From an uncultured bacterium (lineage in GTDB: Bacteria > Bacteroidota > Bacteroidia > Bacteroidales > Bacteroidaceae), in NCBI GenBank assembly GCA_905215345.1, contig CAJMPR010000002.1, positions 124,001 through 188,000 on the forward strand: DNA of 64,000 nucleotides. Direction: 5' to 3'. A model generated the notes under the pieces. It saw nothing but the letters and a program-made list of their open reading frames with translations. It had not been told where the DNA came from and searched no databases. Each line of letters begins with the position of its first letter. The stretch's first letter is position 1. This document shows, piece after piece, positions 1 through 7,950 of this stretch. Both the position numbers and the translations under genes were made by a program.

Positions 1-25
1 ATCACCAGTCACTAATCACTATTAT

Positions 26-1513
26 TTATTGTCTGCTGTCCCTAAATCCTTCCATATTTTTGTAACGGCGTTTCATGAAACGGTGATAAACATTCTTCAA
101 CCAGAAGCGGGAAGTCAGGATGAAACCGGCACCGGTCACGATTAATACCCATGCAGTGGCTGTTTCTCCCAGAAAAGTAGTCAGTACATAGTTTAAAATC
201 AAAGGAACACCAAAAGCGGCGCCCGCTATCAGATTTTGTAATCCTGTTCCCATGTTATGGCGATTTGTCATTTTAGCATTCAAGTTGACAGTCTTGACGT
301 TGTATACCGCCAATTGGAACAGGCAGAAGTAAACACCACCTGCAACAAATATAGCCCATGCGATGCAACTCAATATGGATAATTTGCCGGTTGCCATAGC
401 AGGAATCATTAGTATTAATGGAATCAGTATTGCAATGCTGTAAAGAGTATATTTGGCACGGAGCAGTGTGTAGATAGATTCTTTACGACTCATTAATCCG
501 TCTATATAGTTCCCTTCGTAGCTCATTAGGTTGGAGAGGAACAAGATACCAAAGATTATGAAGTTGTAAACGATGATGAAACCTTTCATTCTCTGCCCAT
601 CATAGGCTTCAGTGAAACTGAGAATACCGGTGAAAAGAATTACTACCAGGAATGCCGAACGCAGAGCTGTTTTGCAAACTTTGTTACGTAGCAGCATTTT
701 CAGCTCCAAACGCATGTATTCGCCTATTTCGCCATAGCGGTCAAGGAACTTATATTCTGAAACATGTTTTACTTTTGTGTCTTCTACCTTATTAAGTTCA
801 TCATACACTAACCTCACCATCAAGGCGCGATTGATAAGCCACATAACGGTGATTGCTATCAACACTCCAAGGAATGTGAGTAGATTGCCCGTAATAAATC
901 CTTCTCCAAGGTTTACCGAATATTCGAATAAAGGACTATTATCCGGAATGAACATCCCGGCAGCGATACCACCGTACACAAGCACCGGAAGGATTATCCA
1001 CCAGATACGTTGGTCAATCAGCGTGCGACACAACAAAAACCAATAGTTGTTGAAAACCATCAGCAACCAGATGCCTATGCAGTAGGTTAATACACCGGTA
1101 ATACCATAAAATTTGGTAATGGTAATGATGGCAAACGGAACAAAGAGGAATAACCAGATAAAGTTGAATCCACTCAGCCCGGAACGTATCAGTAAGAAGT
1201 CGATGAGGCGATTTCGTCTTATTGGTAGCAGTAGATAAGGCTTAACTTCTTGCGTCGGCGTTTTCTGGAATAGGAAACGCATCAAGAAGTCGATTGCCAT
1301 CACAAATATCAGTCCGCTGTTGAGAACATGATAGGCTTCTGTGGCACCACCATCGAAAGCAAAAGCAAAAGTTGTTCCAAAGAACATCAGATAACCGGCC
1401 CAGAATATTGCCATAAGGAACATCCAGAACTTGCCGAATTTATTCTTTTCGTACATCGGATTGCGTTTGGCAGCCAGTTTCCCATGCTTGCGTAATTCTA
1501 TAAAAAGACTCAT
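26..1513 (-). CDS. DUF5687 family integral membrane protein (ABC-exporter permease-like)
   Basis: A 495-residue polytopic membrane protein with many hydrophobic segments spread over the whole length (for example around residues 30-55, 65-80, 115-160 and 170-190), separated by short basic loops. The N-terminus (MSLFIELRKHGK) has no cleavable signal peptide. The arrangement and length match the Bacteroidota DUF5687 family, which usually sits beside an ABC ATPase and is thought to be the permease of an exporter. An ATPase partner would lie beyond the left edge on this strand. It is the last visible gene of the minus-strand flank, separated from the M16 peptidase by a terminator. Substrate unknown. 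Family assignment comes from recalled sequence character, not a search. Confidence 0.7.
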   Translation of the reverse strand: MSLFIELRKHGKLAAKRNPMYEKNKFGKFWMFLMAIFWAGYLMFFGTTFAFAFDGGATEAYHVLNSGLIFVMAIDFLMRFLFQKTPTQEVKPYLLLPIRRNRLIDFLLIRSGLSGFNFIWLFLFVPFAIITITKFYGITGVLTYCIGIWLLMVFNNYWFLLCRTLIDQRIWWIILPVLVYGGIAAGMFIPDNSPLFEYSVNLGEGFITGNLLTFLGVLIAITVMWLINRALMVRLVYDELNKVEDTKVKHVSEYKFLDRYGEIGEYMRLELKMLLRNKVCKTALRSAFLVVILFTGILSFTEAYDGQRMKGFIIVYNFIIFGILFLSNLMSYEGNYIDGLMSRKESIYTLLRAKYTLYSIAILIPLILMIPAMATGKLSILSCIAWAIFVAGGVYFCLFQLAVYNVKTVNLNAKMTNRHNMGTGLQNLIAGAAFGVPLILNYVLTTFLGETATAWVLIVTGAGFILTSRFWLKNVYHRFMKRRYKNMEGFRDSRQ

Positions 1514-1534
1514 TGTGTAGATGATTAGAGTATA

Positions 1535-1571
1535 TAAAAAAGGCTGCGCTGCTTTATGAACAACGCAGCCT
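1535..1571 (-). terminator. Rho-independent terminator after the M16 peptidase gene
   Basis: An 8-bp GC-rich stem (AGGCTGCG at 1541-1548 pairing with CGCAGCCT at 1564-1571). On the minus strand it is followed directly by a T-run (the A-run at 1535-1540 of the plus strand). It lies just past the M16 stop codon and would end the transcript before the DUF5687 gene. Confidence 0.8.
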
Positions 1572-1588
1572 CTTATGCTATATTTTTA

Positions 1589-4411
1589 TTATTCCTGATT
1601 AGGGCTGATCATGGATACCTCAATCTCATTCTTCTGTTTGAGCAGGTCATTCATAAACTTCTGAATATCCTTTGTAGTAATACTATTAACGATTTGTTCG
1701 TAGTCTTTAGTGATATTCATACCGGTAAACAAATATTCATCAATGCTTCCCAACCAGTAATCGTTTTCTTTCAGTTCTTCGGCATGTTTTTTCAACATGA
1801 ATTCTTTTACCTTCTTCAAGTCTGTTTCCGATGGGCCTACCTTAGCCATATTATTAGCTTCGGCAAAGATGATCTGCATCAGTTTCTCTCTCTTCTCAGG
1901 AGCCGTTTCGAAAGAAATCTGCATAACCGCTTTCTCAGTAGGATACTTCATTAATTGACCGTAAACTCCAACACCATAAGTACCGCCCTCGTCTTCACGA
2001 ACTTTTTCTGTATAGACTAAGTTCAAAATCTGGCCGAGCATATCCATCATTATATTGTTTTTCAAGTCGTATTTGCAAGTTCCATTAAGGAATACGAAAT
2101 TGGAGGCTTTGGCAGTTTCCTGTTTTCTTATGAACTCATTCTTGTAAATGCCTTGACGCATATTAACCTTATTGTCTTTGAATGTTTCCTTGCGGTTGAT
2201 AGCAGGAAGGGCACCCAGATAAGTTGCAATCATCGGCTTCATAGCTTCTACATCTACATTACCTACAAAGATAAAGGTAAAGTCACTGGCATCTTTGTAA
2301 CGGTCTTGATACATGGATAAGATTTTGTCATAATCCATTTTGTCAATCATGTCAGCTTTCAATCTTTCTCTTCTTGGATGATTCATATAGATACCTACTT
2401 GTATGGAATCGCTGAATGCAATTTTCGGATTCATTTCCATATTCTGCAAAGCAGCTTTGTTACGATTCTTATAGGAAGCGAAAGCTTCATCATCACGGCG
2501 TGGAGCTGTGAATGTTAAATAGGTGAGTTGCATCATAGTCTCAAAATCCTTGGGAGAACAACTACCGTTAACTGTTTCGGTCTTGTCACCGATGCCATAG
2601 CTTACCGAGGCTTTCTTACCTGCCAGGACTTTATCAAGATCTACAGCGCTAAAATTACCTAAACCACCTACAGATACAGCATCCAGTCCGTTGATATTGA
2701 TAATTTCTGAATCCGGGAACAAAGAACTGCCACCTAAGCTAACACCTTTCATACGGATTTCGTCTGCTTTGAAGTCTGTCTTCTTGATGATTACCTTTAC
2801 ACCGTTTGATAATGTCAATGTTGTTGTACCGAATATATTATCATTTTGTTCAGATACGATTTTACCACCCTTGGGCGTTTCTTTGATTAAAGGTTCGTTT
2901 GATACTTTATCAACGTAAGGTGTCAGCTTCTCAGCTTTTACGTCTTTCAACATCTTCTTAATTGATTCTTCTGTCGGCATTTTCAAACCTTCTTTTTCAG
3001 GACCGAAGATAGCGACTACCTGGTTACTGTCAGTTACCAGCTCTTGCATCATCTGATTCAATGCAGCCACAGGAATGGCGGGAGCCATCTGGTTGACAAT
3101 AGCATATTCGGTTTCAATACCCGGAATTGGTTCGTTGTCGAGGAAATGACGGACATATTCCTTTACGTATTGTTCATTTTTACTTTTGTCTCGTTCGTTG
3201 AATGCCGATTCCAGTTGACGCAAATATTCGGCACGGGCACGAGTATATTCACTTTCGGTAAATCCGAATTGGCGTGCGCGTTCCATTTCGCGAAGTACGG
3301 TTGCAATGCTGTTTTCCGGATTATCTTCTTTGCAGATAACTACCCCTGTAAAGGCGTCTTTTGTTTTTGCTACAAAGAAATCATCGTCATAGGTTACCCC
3401 ATAGATAAAGGGAGGGTTGGCTACCTGGAGCAGTTCATTCAGACGTGCATTCAACATATTACATATCAGAGTGACAGCATAATCCTGTGCAAGGTATTGT
3501 ATACTGTTTTTCTGATCGTTCGGAGTTGCTTCGTGCTTATTGAAAATGAAAGCTTGCATATAAGGCTGTTCTTTGTCCTGAGCAACCAATATGATGGGTT
3601 CCTTATTGTCATTTACCGGATAATATACCCGCTCTGCTGCGTTTGGCTGCGCGGGAATATCAGAGAATACTTTCTTGATTTGTGCTTCGATAGCGTCTAC
3701 GTCAATGTCACCTACTACTACGATACCTTGAAGGTCAGGACGATACCATTTTTCATAATAATCCCTCAATGTTTGAGGCTTGAAGTTCATCACTACGTCC
3801 ATCGTACCGATAGGGAAGCAGGTAGCATATTTTGTACCGGCATACATAGCCGGAAGCATCTTTTCTTGGAAACGTTGCATGGCACTCATGCGGGTACGCC
3901 ATTCTTCATTGATAACTCCGCGTTCCTTGTCGATTTCTTTAGGGTCCAAAGTCAAATCATTACTCCAATCGTGCAGAATCAGTAAACAAGAATCTATGGC
4001 TCCCGGAGTATTAACTGGTACGTTAGAGATATTATAAACGGTTTCGTCTATAGAAGTATAAGCATTCAAATTTTCTCCGAATTTTACTCCGATACGTTCC
4101 AAATATTGTTTCAAAGCATCACCTGGAAAATGTGTCGTTCCATTGAAACACATATGTTCCAGAAAGTGGGCGAGACCACGCTGATTAGCTTCTTCTTGTA
4201 TGGAACCAACTTTTTGGGCAATATAAAAATCAGCCCGGTTGGCAGGAAGGTTGTTTTTGCGGATGTAGTAAGTCAATCCATTATCGAGTTTACCGATACG
4301 GACATTCTTATCAACGGGAATAGGAGGCATTTGTTGGGCAAATACCTGTTGGAAATTACAGCATATGATTAATGCTGCTACCCATAAACTACGAAATAAA
4401 TGCTTCATCAT
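1589..4411 (-). CDS. M16 family zinc metallopeptidase (insulinase/pitrilysin-like)
   Basis: A 940-residue secreted or periplasmic peptidase. The N-terminus has a signal peptide ending near the Ala-Gln pair at residues 25-26. The inverted zinc motif is visible as HFLEH (His82, Glu85, His86), with a third ligand expected at Glu163 in the ERGVINEE segment, 77 residues on, as in pitrilysins. The length fits the two-chain-in-one layout of about 900-950 residues: an active N-terminal half (about 30-480) and an inactive C-terminal half that binds substrate peptides. The gene is monocistronic or loosely linked to kdsA (73 bp gap) and is followed by its own terminator. Bacteroides carry several such peptidases of unknown substrate. 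Nothing links it to the xylan locus. Confidence 0.92.
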   Translation of the reverse strand: MMKHLFRSLWVAALIICCNFQQVFAQQMPPIPVDKNVRIGKLDNGLTYYIRKNNLPANRADFYIAQKVGSIQEEANQRGLAHFLEHMCFNGTTHFPGDALKQYLERIGVKFGENLNAYTSIDETVYNISNVPVNTPGAIDSCLLILHDWSNDLTLDPKEIDKERGVINEEWRTRMSAMQRFQEKMLPAMYAGTKYATCFPIGTMDVVMNFKPQTLRDYYEKWYRPDLQGIVVVGDIDVDAIEAQIKKVFSDIPAQPNAAERVYYPVNDNKEPIILVAQDKEQPYMQAFIFNKHEATPNDQKNSIQYLAQDYAVTLICNMLNARLNELLQVANPPFIYGVTYDDDFFVAKTKDAFTGVVICKEDNPENSIATVLREMERARQFGFTESEYTRARAEYLRQLESAFNERDKSKNEQYVKEYVRHFLDNEPIPGIETEYAIVNQMAPAIPVAALNQMMQELVTDSNQVVAIFGPEKEGLKMPTEESIKKMLKDVKAEKLTPYVDKVSNEPLIKETPKGGKIVSEQNDNIFGTTTLTLSNGVKVIIKKTDFKADEIRMKGVSLGGSSLFPDSEIININGLDAVSVGGLGNFSAVDLDKVLAGKKASVSYGIGDKTETVNGSCSPKDFETMMQLTYLTFTAPRRDDEAFASYKNRNKAALQNMEMNPKIAFSDSIQVGIYMNHPRRERLKADMIDKMDYDKILSMYQDRYKDASDFTFIFVGNVDVEAMKPMIATYLGALPAINRKETFKDNKVNMRQGIYKNEFIRKQETAKASNFVFLNGTCKYDLKNNIMMDMLGQILNLVYTEKVREDEGGTYGVGVYGQLMKYPTEKAVMQISFETAPEKREKLMQIIFAEANNMAKVGPSETDLKKVKEFMLKKHAEELKENDYWLGSIDEYLFTGMNITKDYEQIVNSITTKDIQKFMNDLLKQKNEIEVSMISPNQE

Positions 4412-4483
4412 TATATAATTTTTAATTGTTCTTGCTTTATCTGTCGAAGCGTTAAAAGATAAATCACAGAATTTCCTATTTTT

Positions 4484-5284
4484 TTATTTGATAGCTTCGC
4501 GGATACGTACCAGTTTGGTTAACAAATCTTCCAATAAATCCAATTTCAGCATATTGGCACCGTCACTTTTAGCTACAGCCGGATTTTCGTGAGTTTCGAT
4601 GAACAGACCATCTGCTCCTACGGCAATACCAGCTTTAGCAACGGTTTCGATAAGTTGCGGCATACCACCTGTGACACCACTGGTCTGATTAGGTTGCTGT
4701 AAGGAATGGGTTACATCCAAAATTACGGGAAAACCGAATGACTGCATTTCGGGGATAGCCCGATAGTCAACAACCAAATCCTGATAACCGAAAGTGGTTC
4801 CACGTTCTGTTATCAGGACATTTTTATTGCCGGCCTCTACGACTTTGTCTGCTGCAAAACGCATGGCAAAAGGAGAGAGAAATTGTCCTTTCTTTATATT
4901 AATGATTTTTCCTGTCTTTGCGGCAGCTACTAATAAATCCGTCTGGCGACAAAGAAAAGCCGGTATTTGCAATATATCCACATATTCGGCAGCCATAATT
5001 GCTTCTTCCGGAGCATGAATGTCTGTAACGGTAGGTATTCCAAATGTATCGTGTACTTTCTTTAGTATCTTCAACGCTGTTTCGTCACCTATTCCCATGA
5101 AAGAATCCAAGCGCGAACGGTTGGCTTTACGGTAAGAGCCTTTAAATACATAAGGAATTTGAAGCTTTTCAGTGATTGTTACTACACGTTCGGCAATACG
5201 CATTGCCATTTCTTCTCCTTCAATGACGCAAGGACCTGCTAACAGAAAGAAATTTCCGGCAGGATTATTTTTCAGTTCAATCAT
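4484..5284 (-). CDS. kdsA: 3-deoxy-8-phosphooctulonate (KDO-8-P) synthase
   Basis: A cytosolic enzyme that condenses phosphoenolpyruvate with arabinose 5-phosphate to give KDO-8-phosphate, the first committed step to the KDO of lipopolysaccharide. The 266-residue length is typical. Family landmarks are visible: the N-terminal LAGPCVIEG segment (residues 16-24), the KGSYRKANRS substrate loop, TDIHAPE, GKIINIKKGQF, and the C-terminal GADGLFIETHENP. The start MIELKNN is the only sensible one. It lies between the M16 peptidase and the lipid kinase, all on the minus strand. Housekeeping gene with no anomalies. Confidence 0.97.
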   Translation of the reverse strand: MIELKNNPAGNFFLLAGPCVIEGEEMAMRIAERVVTITEKLQIPYVFKGSYRKANRSRLDSFMGIGDETALKILKKVHDTFGIPTVTDIHAPEEAIMAAEYVDILQIPAFLCRQTDLLVAAAKTGKIINIKKGQFLSPFAMRFAADKVVEAGNKNVLITERGTTFGYQDLVVDYRAIPEMQSFGFPVILDVTHSLQQPNQTSGVTGGMPQLIETVAKAGIAVGADGLFIETHENPAVAKSDGANMLKLDLLEDLLTKLVRIREAIK

Positions 5285-5327
5285 TTCTTTTGAATTATAA
5301 GTTATGGGTTATTTGCTATTAAGTTAA

Positions 5328-5362
5328 TTATGAGTTATAAATTACAAGCATATAACTCATAA
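5328..5362. terminator. AT-rich 12-bp hairpin between the lipid kinase and kdsA genes
   Basis: A perfect 12-bp inverted repeat (TTATGAGTTATA at 5328-5339 with its complement at 5351-5362) around an 11-nt loop, downstream of the lipid kinase stop. There is no clear T-run, so it may be a weak terminator or an mRNA 3'-end stabiliser. Confidence 0.45.
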
Positions 5363-5367
5363 CATTG

Positions 5368-6294
5368 TTAGTTTGGTATTATCAGCGTTATCGCTTCGTG
5401 CAGTACCCCGATATCCAGTGGAAAATGCCGGTCGAGAATACGTCCGTCCAAGTCGACTGAAGCGTTCTGAGCGCGTAGTACTTTTACCTTTTGGGTACGG
5501 TAAGGCATTACAACTTTATGGTTCAGTATTCTTCCTTCAATGAGCATCCACATACCGGAAAACAGTTGCAACAACTCTGGGCGATAGATAACCGATACGT
5601 CCAACCAACCGTTGTAAGGTACTGCACTGGGGGCTTGTCCGTATCCCCATGCACTGCCAATACATACAGTCATGATACGTCCCCGTATATGTTCACCATT
5701 TATTTTGAGGTGCATACGGTAGAGTTTACGTTCAAAAATCATGGAAATAAATGCCATAAAGTAGGAAAGGTATTTCACTCCCCAGAAACGTTTGGTCTGA
5801 TCGGTAATTTTTACGATACGGGCTCCGAGCCCTATGTTGATAGCGTTAAGAAAGTAACGTGTCCGGTGCTTTTCGCCGTCGTAGTAGTAACAGGTTCCTA
5901 CATCTATCTTACGGCGGCGATTGTTGATGATGCAGTCAACCGCTTCTTTATACTCCGAACTCATTTCCCAATATTTGGCAAAATCATTACCAATTCCGTT
6001 AGGAATAATGCCTATGGCTATGTTTTCTTTATCTTCGGCATTGGAAAGCATAATACCATTAATAGCATCATTCAGTGCGCCATCACCACCTACTACAACA
6101 ATGGTACGGTAACCGTTATTGGCGAGAATTCCGGCCAGACGCTCTACCGAACCGAACCCTTCGGACTGTACGTAGTCATAAGACACGCCCTTACTGTCCA
6201 TATATTCCTTAATTTCTTTCCACCGTTTCTGCACTTTTCGCGTTCCGGCTTTGGGGTTATATATTACACCCCACTTGTTGGGTTCTACACTCAT
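5368..6294 (-). CDS. Diacylglycerol kinase family lipid kinase
   Basis: A cytosolic or membrane-associated lipid kinase of the DAGK catalytic family (YegS/DgkB type), phosphorylating a lipid hydroxyl with ATP. Landmarks are the N-terminal NPKAGTRK nucleotide loop, the GGDGALNDAINGI glycine-rich motif, and GIIPNGIGNDFAKY (the G-x-G-N-D-F-A signature). I place the start at 6294 (MSVEPNKWG, 308 residues). The upstream in-frame extension to 6372 encodes 26 residues before the conserved first strand and looks untranslated. The third position of GGDG(T/A) is Ala here, a tolerated change. The exact lipid cannot be deduced. Same orientation as kdsA and miaA. Confidence 0.88.
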   Translation of the reverse strand: MSVEPNKWGVIYNPKAGTRKVQKRWKEIKEYMDSKGVSYDYVQSEGFGSVERLAGILANNGYRTIVVVGGDGALNDAINGIMLSNAEDKENIAIGIIPNGIGNDFAKYWEMSSEYKEAVDCIINNRRRKIDVGTCYYYDGEKHRTRYFLNAINIGLGARIVKITDQTKRFWGVKYLSYFMAFISMIFERKLYRMHLKINGEHIRGRIMTVCIGSAWGYGQAPSAVPYNGWLDVSVIYRPELLQLFSGMWMLIEGRILNHKVVMPYRTQKVKVLRAQNASVDLDGRILDRHFPLDIGVLHEAITLIIPN

Positions 6295-6380
6295 AAGCTC
6301 GTTTCTTTCAGTAAGTCTAACATTTTCAATCCCATTTGCGCTTTTCCAGCCCTGCCGCCAAAGATAGTGCAAATTGAAGA

Positions 6381-6411
6381 CAAAACATTCAAGCTTGCTT
6401 GAAAAGTTTTG
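6381..6411. terminator. Hairpin between miaA and the lipid kinase gene
   Basis: An interrupted inverted repeat: CAAAAC...GTTTTG enclosing TTCAAGC...GCTTGAA, downstream of the miaA stop and upstream of the lipid kinase start. On the minus strand it has only short T stretches inside, so it is a plausible but weak terminator. Confidence 0.35.
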
Positions 6412-6441
6412 TTGAGACGCAGCCTATCTTCTCTAAAGATA

Positions 6442-7362
6442 CTAAATCTCTTTGAGTTTTGACTTTACAAAGGCAATCTTTTCTTCCATCGGCCACCGGG
6501 CATTCATCCAGTGAATGGTAAATCCCCGTCTTTCCATTCCACGGAACCAAGTCATCTGGCGTTTGGCAAATTGATGGATGGCGATTTCCAGTTGGTTGAA
6601 CATTGCGTCATAACTTAGCTTGCCAATAATGTAAAGCGTCAGATATTTGTATTCCAGTCCGTAATAGATAAGATCGTCTGGTTGTATTCCTTGTTCGATC
6701 AGGCGGCGTACTTCATCTACCATACCTTCTTCCAGACGTTGGTGTAAGCGGCGGGTTATCTTTTCACGTCGCAATTCACGGTCTATATCCACACCGATGA
6801 TGAGGCTGTTCAATTGTGGAAACGAGCGTTCTTCTGTGGTTGTATGGATGTAATATTCTTCTATCTCGATAGCACGGATTGCACGTTTGACAGTATCCAC
6901 GTCAGTTGTATTATGCAGATTCTTGTAATCAGCCAGAATAGCGGTCAACTCTTCCAAGGATTTATCAGCCAAGCGGGCACGCAACTCCGGATTTTCAGGT
7001 ACAGGTAATAGTTTATAACCTTTTAATACCGATTCCAGATACATGCCGGTACCGCCACATACAACGGGCAAGCAACCTTTTTGTTTAATAGTCTCGTATG
7101 CTTTTAGAAAATCACGTTGATATTCAAAAACGTTGTATTTATAACCCGGATCGGCTATGTCGATAAGATGATAAGGGATTTGTTTACCATTTATGGTGTA
7201 ATCGGCAATGTCTTTTCCTGTACCGATATCCATATTCCGATAAATTTGTCTGGAATCGGCACTGATGATTTCAGTGTTAAGCTCGTCTGCAAGTGCTGCA
7301 GCAAATGGAGTTTTACCGGAGGCGGTAGGACCTAATATGGCAATTAAATCATAGTCAGGCAT
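6442..7362 (-). CDS. miaA: tRNA dimethylallyltransferase
   Basis: Adds a dimethylallyl group from DMAPP to the N6 of A37 in tRNAs reading UNN codons, in the cytosol. The P-loop is clear at residues 9-16 (GPTASGKT), followed by SADSRQIYRNMDIGTGK and VVCGGTGMYLE, and the conserved C-terminal RQMTWFRGM. I place the start at 7362 (MPDYDLIAILGP, 306 residues, the normal length). The longer in-frame extension to 7440 precedes the first beta-strand and is not family-like. It is the most upstream gene of the minus-strand housekeeping block. Bacteroides often carry two miaA paralogues, and I cannot tell which this is. Confidence 0.95.
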   Translation of the reverse strand: MPDYDLIAILGPTASGKTPFAAALADELNTEIISADSRQIYRNMDIGTGKDIADYTINGKQIPYHLIDIADPGYKYNVFEYQRDFLKAYETIKQKGCLPVVCGGTGMYLESVLKGYKLLPVPENPELRARLADKSLEELTAILADYKNLHNTTDVDTVKRAIRAIEIEEYYIHTTTEERSFPQLNSLIIGVDIDRELRREKITRRLHQRLEEGMVDEVRRLIEQGIQPDDLIYYGLEYKYLTLYIIGKLSYDAMFNQLEIAIHQFAKRQMTWFRGMERRGFTIHWMNARWPMEEKIAFVKSKLKEI

Positions 7363-7458
7363 ATATGAATCTTTGTTAATCAAGTAACTTGTCTTTGCTT
7401 TTTCTGCAAAGATAGCATAAATCGAATGTAGTACAATCAAAGTCTGTTCAAAATTATA

Positions 7459-7744
7459 TTACTGAAATTTGGATTGTATTTGGAAAATGAAATTAGTTTG
7501 CCTGTATTCATTAGGTGAACATCCTACCACTTTCTTGAATAACCTTGTAAAATGTGGATATTTGAATCCTAAATCCATAAGCAATTTAACAGATGGATTT
7601 ATTCGGGTTATAAATCCGCTCTTTAGCGTTTTTTATTAGTTTTAATTGGATATGTTCCTGAGGAGATGTCTTTAAAAAAGATAGATTTAGTTTTGTGGTA
7701 TAATCTGTTGATATATAATGATATATATCTTTTTCTGTAACATG
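7459..7744 (-). pseudogene. Remnant of an AraC-type regulator C-terminus (frameshifted, nonsense)
   Basis: Read on the minus strand, one frame gives EKDIYHYISTDYTTKLNLS, then TSPQEHIQLKLIKNAKERI, then NPNKSIC followed by a TAA (7586-7588). One base further on (extra base near 7579) the other frame continues MDLGFKYPHFTRLFKKVVG, then CSPNEYRQ, and stops at 7459-7461. Together these are the two helix-turn-helix halves of an AraC domain, broken by a stop codon, a one-base frameshift and apparently a deletion after LNLS. No N-terminal or sensor part is recognisable. It may be the end of a lost hybrid two-component regulator of the neighbouring xylan operon. The upstream end of the remnant now overlaps the first half-site of the xylan promoter. 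Confidence 0.8.
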
Positions 7745-7842
7745 AGCAAAATGTAATGTAACATCAAAAAGAAAAATGTAATATTGCTTAAAAAACGTGT
7801 AACATATCTAATAGATCATGTTAAGTGTAATTCATACATTTG
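7736..7842 (+). promoter_or_regulatory. Promoter and four-fold direct-repeat operator of the main xylan operon
   Basis: Four half-sites lie in the same orientation: TGTAACA at 7736 and 7757, TGTAATA at 7777, TGTAACA at 7798 (spacings 21, 20, 21). The -7 box TACATTTG is at 7835-7842, with its TTTG at 7839, exactly 41 bp after the start of the last half-site and 62 bp after the one before. The same geometry occurs at five other promoters in this window. The leader to the GH43 start at 7951 is about 100 nt and holds no other feature that I see. I infer this is the activator site of a xylan-responsive AraC-type regulator. Confidence 0.7.
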
Positions 7843-7950
7843 TTGCGGAAAAGGCCGATTCTAATATAAGGGAAGACATAAGTATGAAAAACACTTTCCT
7901 TCAAATGGCTCGAAGTACAAATATACTAATAATAATAAAATCGAGTTTTG

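Noticed and set aside
3044..3985. Long open frame antisense to the M16 peptidase gene (313 codons)
   Set aside because: It is a shadow of a conserved peptidase with clear zinc motif; the antisense product is Cys/Phe/Ile-rich without any domain or start context.
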